DNA of 64,000 nucleotides from Marasmius tenuissimus (Eukaryota; Basidiomycota; Agaricomycetes; Agaricales; Marasmiaceae): assembly GCA_029532415.1 (NCBI GenBank), contig JAQOTA010000020.1, positions 1,364,001 to 1,428,000 of the forward strand, given 5' to 3'. A program made the translations under genes and the position numbers. Each line of letters begins with the position of its first letter. The first letter of the stretch is position 1. Shown here one piece after another: positions 57,456-64,000 of this stretch. Below the pieces are notes generated by a model. The model saw nothing but the letters and a program-made list of their open reading frames with translations, was not told the DNA's origin and made no database searches.

Positions 57456-58278
57456 CTAATTCGGGACGAGGTCCCAGTAGCCATCTTCCTGAACATCAAA
57501 ACAACCGTGAGTTAGAAGTTTTAGGGGTTTCTGAAAAATGTTTATTACTTGAGGTAAATTCATTGCCTCCTTCTTAATACTGATGGCAATACAGCGCGAG
57601 CGATGATGCTTCCAGTGACCAGTATAGTACTTTCGAGTTGGATTTTTGTCGAGTGCGAGGGTCCGGCCACAGCCCTTGCAGACCACGGCATGGGGGGTGA
57701 GTCGAGATCGCTCAATCCACGGATCATTTTCAAAGAGAGTTCGTCTCTGGGACTCGCTTGTGAGAGGAGCGCGTCTAGAACTCAGAGGAGATAGAGGTGG
57801 TCCGCAGTCCTGTGGTTTTTGAGCATATTTTCGTCAGATATACGCGACAGAACTCTGCTTGAAAACATACTAGGGTGATAGACTCGTCCCAGGATTGCAA
57901 CGGCGATACACCCTCCCGCGCCTGACTGACTTCCGGAACGTCAGGGTAACTCGCGCCACTTGATCCAGGTACACGAGTAGCTGGACCTACTTGATGTCGA
58001 GATTGAGGCCCAAAGGAACCGGAGAAAATTGGAGTCTGTGGTGGGGGACGGCTCTGGAAACGTGATCCCGGATGATTCGCAAGATAGGGAAAAGTAGAAG
58101 TCGTGTATTGCTGGGAGGGAGACAGGTGCGCGGTCGTTGGGTCTCGATATTGATGATGATCTATTCCGCGGTCGGAGGTTGTGTGCACGGCGGGATTTCT
58201 TGAGTCGACGCCGTTCAGGATAGATGCCACGGACAAGCGTCGCTTCGTTGCGTCTGCCGAAGAATTAGAACACTGCAT
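57456..58278 (-). CDS. Small zinc-binding protein, 233 aa
   Basis: Exons: 58278..57871, 57809..57549 and 57488..57456, all phase 0, 702 nt. The N-terminal 135 residues are Ser/Pro/Gln/His-rich and probably disordered (KRRLSVASILNGVDS near the start is a short conserved-looking basic motif). Exon 2 contains VVCKGCGRTLALD, YYTGHWKHHRSRC: C-x2-C followed after about 25 residues by H-x3-H-x3-C, a CCHC-type zinc site seen in many Agaricomycete proteins of unknown function with W-x-x-H-x-x-x-C ends. It is probably nuclear; function unknown. Confidence 0.78.
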
Positions 58279-59667
58279 CTCAGGCTGAGGATCAGATATT
58301 CAACGAGCAATCTGTGTAAATGTAGCCGCAGAGCAAGTACCGCCCTGTTTATTGAGTCAAACAGTGAGGGAAGGTGGAGGCCAGAGAAGAGGGGGACTTG
58401 GATGTACCATGTTCTGAGATTACGCTGACTCAACGTGCCCCTTCAAATACTTCATCCGAAAGGAGCATCGCGGTACTTTGTACCTGTTAGGGTTTAAAAA
58501 GAGAGGACGATCTATTCAATGCCAGGTGCATGTGTCGGCTAAGAGCCAGCTCGTAGACCCGTTGAAAAGAGCGTGAGGCATACTAGTCGGCGGTATTTGG
58601 ATTCGGCAGGCCATCTGTCACTTGAGAAAAATTTCTGTCTGCTTTTTGGGGTTAGCAACATGCCGTCGTATTGCCGCTGGTTCTCCCGAGCTCGATATGA
58701 AAAACAGAACGACAAATTTTCAGTTCTTTGGTTTTATTATTCAACGGTTGCCACTCGAATTTTCATTGACCGGGAGCTGTACATTGGCTACAATGCCGTC
58801 ATTGAGTTCATGATAGTGCCATCAACAAGACAGACTTTTCTCATGTTCGTGCCACCGCCGCGACCTTCTCTTGCTGTTGCTATTGCTGTACTATGGTAAG
58901 AATTCCGCTGCCGAGCGTGTAAGAGACGCAAAGTTGGATCTTGACCTACAAATAATCGGGTTTGAGAAGCAACTATCCCGCCTTCGGTCATATGCCGACC
59001 TATCTGTTCGTGAGTCCATCCAAAGACTGTTCCGGGTAGAGTTTTATGGTATCTACTATCCTAAGAGTGAACGATGTTTTCCCGGCTCCTTGTACATTGC
59101 GTCGATGGTCTCACGGTCATCGCTACCTAAGGAGACGAGCTATTGATGCGGTTCAGTAGCGCCAAGTGGGATACGCTCGAAATGCACTCAATGTGAAGTT
59201 CATCTTCATTCTAGACTTGGTCTCCGTTTTGGAATCAAGATGATGTCCCTGGGAGCCCCGTAGCCGAATAGAATCTGGGTGGGATCGATGCCGAGCCTTT
59301 CTGCGATTTTTACTACTGTGGGGATCGTTGATGACGCCGATGCTATCGTCTGGTGGGCGACCTGAATACGCGAAGTGAGTTTCCGAGTCGATCCTGAATG
59401 ACATGGCTTAATGCTAGTCTAAAGCTGAATATGCCGTCAACAGAATTACCTTCTCCTCGCAACAAGTTTTGAGTGCCGCATCGTGCCAAGTACGCATATG
59501 AAAGTAAGTGTACTTCTTCATTGACATGCACACTACAAAAACTCTTATTTTCTATCATTGAGACATTACGGGCTGGCAAAAGAGTATTGGATACGATAAT
59601 CATACCGAAAATATCCGATGGCATACACTTTTCATTCAAACTTTTACTGCACTCTACATCGAATGGA
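58279..59667. other. Intergenic with relic-related repeat; no supported gene
   Basis: Plus-strand frames at 58573-59146 are open but lack a recognisable family or fixed splice chain. The 56-bp block at 59478-59533 is shared with 54100-54155. Confidence 0.35.
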
Positions 59668-60642
59668 CTACATAAAAATTCGACCTCCTTTCACCATGTG
59701 GATCGAGAAACCGAGGAGTTCCAGTCTTCGCACCGCCTTGATATTGTATAGAACACCGAAACACGTCTTGTCGAGGTCGGGCCAATGATCAGGGACAGTT
59801 ACTGTCACGACCGTGAAGACGTGAATATCGCTCCGGTTCTCGATATTCTGGAATGCCACCGATAACTATAACAGAAGTCATTGAGCGGGGAGAACCCATG
59901 GGTTTAAACACTACTCACATTTGGTCGGCAATCAAGGCCTATGAATAATGCTGACAACGAGCTCAAAAGGTGCTTTTTCGATTCAGCAACAGGCACAATT
60001 TCAGCCGAAGTTGCTGTCCTTCGAGGCATGATTGAAAACGTATTCTGAACGAAGGCTTCCAGGATGAGACGATGCTGCAGAGGTAGCTCGTCCTTCATCG
60101 CGGGCGGGGATATCAGGCCAGCGAAACACGTCCTGAGAGACTTGATATCAGACATTTCACGACCTAAAGATAACACACATACCCGAACAAATGATGGTGT
60201 TCCGTCAACTCATGCTTCTTGAGGCTTCCGATAGAGACCTCAATCGAAAGTCCCTCAACGGGTTTGAAGCGTCCATAAACAGGATGGATCCATGCGACAG
60301 ACTTGAACTCCGCCGTTGGTTTAGGGAGAAATATCTCCACCGACATCACAAATCCGCTTTCACCCGCTTCCTTCGTAAATTGAAATGAAACCACAACCTG
60401 AAAAAGATCCTGCTTGTAAACGAATGGCGATGAACAACAGTAGCCGACAAACCTGAGGCTTTATCCGGTAATACGCCAGAACGGTCTGGATTTGCCGAAA
60501 CGCCATAAACGCAGCGTCTGAATCGGGCAACATATCAAAACTGACTGGTCCTTGCATAGGCATCCGACGAAACAAGCCGCGCAGAAACCCTACAAGTGAT
60601 TGGTCCGCTTCTGAATTTGTGACCTGTGGACACCTCGCCAAC
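59668..60642 (-). CDS. F-box/LRR-region-like protein part, possible frameshift
   Basis: Readable parts in order: SLVGFLRGLFRRMPMQGPVS (about 60600), a 55-57-nt intron near 60455-60400, VVVSFQFTKEAGESGF to LKKHELTEHHHLF (about 60395-60190), LGREMSDIKSLRTCFAGLIS (60170 onward), an intron near 59922-59870, and NIENRSDIHVFTVVTVTVPD to GGRIFM (59668). These resemble the C-terminal region of Agaricomycete F-box proteins. The join between HHHLF and GREMSD needs either a 19-nt intron plus a one-base change or a frameshift, so the gene may be broken. The start is not fixed; it could be the 3' continuation of the next gene upstream (60676-61837). Confidence 0.4.
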
Positions 60643-60675
60643 GAATTATGGACGTGGATGTATGCTTGATCACTA

Positions 60676-61837
60676 TTAAATCCATGAGTAAGCGCTATCA
60701 GTTGTGGGAGGACACGAGTTACGAGACGTAATCAGAACGTACTTTCGCAGTACCCCCTCCTCACATTCTACGCAGGAAACCTCTGGACGATCTTTGGAGG
60801 TATGCATGATTAGGTGCTGTGCACTGTCCCCGTAAGCCAAAGGCCATTTCCATCCACACCTGGTCCCTGTGCGAACTACGATGCTGACTCTCCTATGGTA
60901 ACTGGAACCATGCGACCATGAATGAGCAATCAGCCACTTTAGAGACGCCTCGTCTGGGTCGGGCGTGACCCTGATACCGCCAAGAGACATTATCCAGGTG
61001 GCTTTATCGCCAACAGCACGATCCCGAGCGAATTCATAGGCAAGGCGCAGACCGCAGCTAGGTGCAGATGAAGTAACAAGCATCCATCCACGATCGCTGT
61101 ATTTTCGAAGGGCAGCTTGCGCTCGATACGACGTGACCAGTTGAACATTCTCGTGAAGGTGGAGTGTAGAGTAAGGATACAACGAAAACGCATGGGTCGC
61201 GCTGATGAAGTTCATGACGCAGCCTATATGATTAATGTGCGAGCATCAATGAATTTGGCGAACTGAAGGACACAAACACCAAAAACTCACTACTGTGGAA
61301 GCTAAGGATCGCCTCGAACGGAGCATTCTTGCAAACGACGACCTGCACTTTCCTTTTTACTCCTAGAACAACCTTCGTGAAAGATATGACTGAGCTAATG
61401 CCATTTGACGTATAAACGAAAGGATTTTGAAGGGTATGCGTTGCGCTTCGAAGAGCCTCCGCCAGATCCGTAGGTCCACCTTGTAGCGGCGCAAACTGGT
61501 ATCTAAACATCAACAGCAACCCGACAAGTTGCTTGAAGTGACCCGGGTAGCAATAGAGATCCAAGTCAGAGTCGTGCCACTCTACTCTGGCAAAAAACTG
61601 CAGCGCGACGGAGCCCGATATGAGAAATCCCTCTGTAGCTTGGACTTCCCTGAACCGACGAATCTGAACCGAGGAGAAGAACCTCAAGAGAAGCTTGTCG
61701 ACACTGTGGACGTGCCGCTCATACGAAGTGATGGCGCGGAGAAAGGTTTGATTAACGGACGACATCCTCCTAAGTTCCGCAGATGTGAAGAGTGGGAAAA
61801 AAGTATTGAATCCCAGACCGAATAGGAGCAGTGGCAC
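60676..61837 (-). CDS. Nucleotidyltransferase-fold-like Agaricomycete protein with F-box-like start
   Basis: Exons 61837..61291 (5' end uncertain) and 61223..60676, joined across gtgagt..atatag at phase 1. The N-terminal FFPLFTSAELRRMSSVNQTF is F-box-like. Then come GFLISGSVALQFFARVEW and SDLDLYCYPGHF; the G-S-x-A plus D-x-D arrangement is that of nucleotidyltransferase-fold proteins. After the splice HSSCVMNFISATHAFSLYP and RKYSDRGW are further blocks of this widespread Agaricomycete family, usually of unknown activity. The true start is probably in an upstream exon (a candidate ATG lies near 61965). A fragment of a paralogue lies at 54168-54248. Confidence 0.65.
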
Positions 61838-61984
61838 TAATTGTGCTGCGGCCCTGTATCACAAGTTCGTTACCAACTCCTCGCAGGATCATGAGAGATG
61901 ACCTTACCTAGAAGTACGGCTCGGTTCGCCTACCAAAATATTCCTTCCGCGAATATAAATGGCCATGTTTTGACCTGTGAGTTG

Positions 61985-63110
61985 AGGGAGTATTGAGCTT
62001 TACCGGTCAGACGAGAAACTGAAACGGCGTAATGAAATATAACCTGCACACCTTATTTATACTCACGAGTTCAAAGGGAACCTTCCGTGCTCCAACTGAT
62101 CGTTGAGATCCAGCTTTTGCCCTCTGATGCTTGTAGCATAACCTCGCCACCTGTGGGCTCGGCCTCGGAAATAAAGCTCGACCACGCAACACAAACCAGG
62201 TCTTGTGCGATGGCCACGGTTAGATTAGAACTCCACATGTTCTGGCTTGAGTGTTTGGTCGATGATCGCAATCTACTGTCTGCACAGCGTAACTGTACAC
62301 GTTGTATGTACTCCACGCAATGTCCAGACGCTCCGCTGTGGAACCGTGTGATGGGAAGAAGTGTTGTCTTTCAAAATTGGTCAATAACTCGGTTCATGGC
62401 TAAAAAAGTGAAAACTGACCCAGATATCTTGATCTTTTCTTGTCTGACATACATCAAATCTATGACCATCCTAGTTGGGGCTAAAATATATAGAGGAATT
62501 TCCGCCGACAGGACCCACACATCGAGGTTGAATGATATTGGATTCCAACAAACGACCCATCGCTGACCGCCTGCTTGAAACCAGAGTTATCGCGTCGACG
62601 CAGGGTGTAAAATTTTCGCTGCACACATCCACGGATTAGCCTTGGTGTCCCTGTGAAGACTGTTCGCTCAGGTCGCCAATGAACCGGTTCGTCCGTTATC
62701 GGACTGGACAACCAGACCCGATTGCAGTCTCTTCGTCTGCGTATCCCAGAGCGCAGTTCCGAGGCGTGTTCGCATGTGATGGGACCCAACTCGTTTTGTG
62801 TTCCCTTAATCATACGAGAAGCGAATCCCGGTTCCCTTCATACTGATTAGCATGGACTCTAACTCGAGTCACGATCCACAAACCGAAAAGGCGACGTTCG
62901 TTTTCTTGCAGACCGAGTCATGACCTTCGCCTTCCAATCCTTACCTTTGAACCAAGAAATTCAGAACCGAGCATTCGTCGTTCCTGGTGCATGGAATAGA
63001 TACGCACATGAAAGGTTCCGATAAAAATTGCATGTTGGTACAAAGACGTTGAAACTAGAATTAGAACCGAATCAAACCACGATCACAGTTGCCCAGAAGG
63101 ATAACTCACC
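61985..63110. other. No confidently resolved gene
   Basis: Minus-strand frames (for example 62813-62481) may be exons of the gene seen at 63111-63536, but splice joins could not be fixed. Confidence 0.3.
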
Positions 63111-63536
63111 TTCGACTCCTTGCGGACAACCTGACATCTGAACCACTGAGTGAAACAGGGTGAATTCACGACCACCTCCCACATGATACCTAGCTTCCAA
63201 ATTACTTATCGCCAAGCTGCAGGAGGAGGAGGGCGGAGGATACGGAAAGAACGCAAGAATCTCCGTAAGGACTCCCGGACTCGTTACGCAGATTTCTAGA
63301 CACGCGTTTTCGACTGATTGGTTACACCGCTCCCGATCTAACACCCAGGGGTGGCATACCGCTCGCAGAACAACCCTCCACGAATCGTCGGTATTAGTGA
63401 TTGACTAAACAGGGAACCGACGCTTACCGTTTAGATACTCCAAACTCCGCGAAATTAGCAAACCTAGCTTCAGGGGTCTCCTGACTATTGTGGTACTTGC
63501 TAAAAGCTCCAGTACGAGCAACCCACACCGCATCAC
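63111..63536 (-). CDS. Partial gene of unknown family (two exons)
   Basis: Exon 63536..63428 reads DAVWVARTGAFSKYHNSQ and ends at gtaagc; exon 63375..63111 reads VVLRAVCHPWVLDRERCNQ and ends at gtgagt. The intron contains a branch-point-like actaat 24 nt before the acceptor. Both ends are splice sites, so further exons lie on each side. No family was recognised. Confidence 0.4.
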
Positions 63537-64000
63537 CTGTCAATATTCGTGAGAATTTATTATACGTTATATACGTTATACACGTGAGTTTCACGACGAT
63601 CCATCCTTAAACTCATCCCGCGACGCCGTCAGCCTGCAATCCACCGTAGTCAACCATGCGGGTGGCCATGTATCAGAAATTTCAATCAGAGTCAACGGGC
63701 ACGTCCGGGGTAGAAGGGGGTAGTTCCTCAGGTCTCAGCGACAACCAGCAATACTTACAGATACGACATTATGCCTTCTGCTACATGTTTCGCGTCAGTT
63801 CTTGACGACAAGATACGAGTAGATGTTCTGGTAACCGTTCAATAATGTTCCGATAGAACGAGGAAGCATTTGATCATGAACGTTGATCCTTAGACAATAG
63901 GTATCCGGAGAGAATAATAGCAGTTTCATAACATCGTGGTCGTACTTTCGATGGTAGCCCAAGTAAAGCCACAGTGACCGAGGTTGAATTGGGGTATCCT

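Noticed and set aside
60170..60188. A 19-nt intron (gtatgt..tttag)
   Set aside because: Too short for a normal fungal intron and it does not restore the frame by itself; a frameshift is more likely.
1..64000. CRISPR arrays, bacterial insertion sequences, rRNA
   Set aside because: No regularly spaced identical short repeats with unique spacers and no rRNA-like sequence; the window is clearly eukaryotic.

Overview
The window is nuclear DNA from a filamentous basidiomycete, most likely an Agaricomycete. Coding regions are split by many short introns (about 45-70 nt, GT..AG, one GC..AG). The gene families are typical of mushroom-forming fungi: a STE3-type pheromone receptor, two DUF6593 genes, a run of F-box/LRR-like genes and several Agaricomycete-only families of unknown function. 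There is no operon structure, and no CRISPR array or rRNA was seen. Exon chains below were built by hand from reading frame, splice sites and family resemblance.

0-14 kb is gene-rich and mostly intact. It holds a partial DUF6593 gene, a six-exon STE3 receptor, a second DUF6593 gene, an intron-containing tRNA-Arg(CCT), a small membrane protein, an F-box protein, a nine-exon zinc-independent medium-chain reductase (346 aa) and an 800-residue disordered nuclear-type protein.

14-28 kb holds a four-exon protein of unknown function, a gene start with a 7-residue repeat, a multi-pass membrane protein with three single-base frame breaks at homopolymers, a ten-exon chromodomain protein with a degenerate RING-like end, and a Zn2Cys6-like protein. 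Long stretches between them show no gene.

28-34 kb holds two converging Agaricomycete-specific genes, one large and unknown, one with the core of a 2-oxoglutarate/Fe(II) dioxygenase. Both have broken frames, one through an 11-bp tandem duplication.

34-45 kb is repeat-rich. It has a long-period direct-repeat array, a GIY-YIG-like gene, a coiled-coil nuclear-type protein, a hAT-like non-autonomous element with a target-site duplication, a diverged tandem duplication and a three-finger C2H2 gene.

45-64 kb is dominated by F-box/LRR-type genes on both strands, with a small zinc-binding protein, a nucleotidyltransferase-like F-box gene, a 120-bp inverted-repeat element and gene relics. One relic looks like a shrunken copy of a locus 5-7 kb away.

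Functionally, the window mixes core metabolism and signalling (reductase, receptor, tRNA) with rapidly evolving accessory families (F-box, chromodomain, dioxygenase-like). No single pathway links them.
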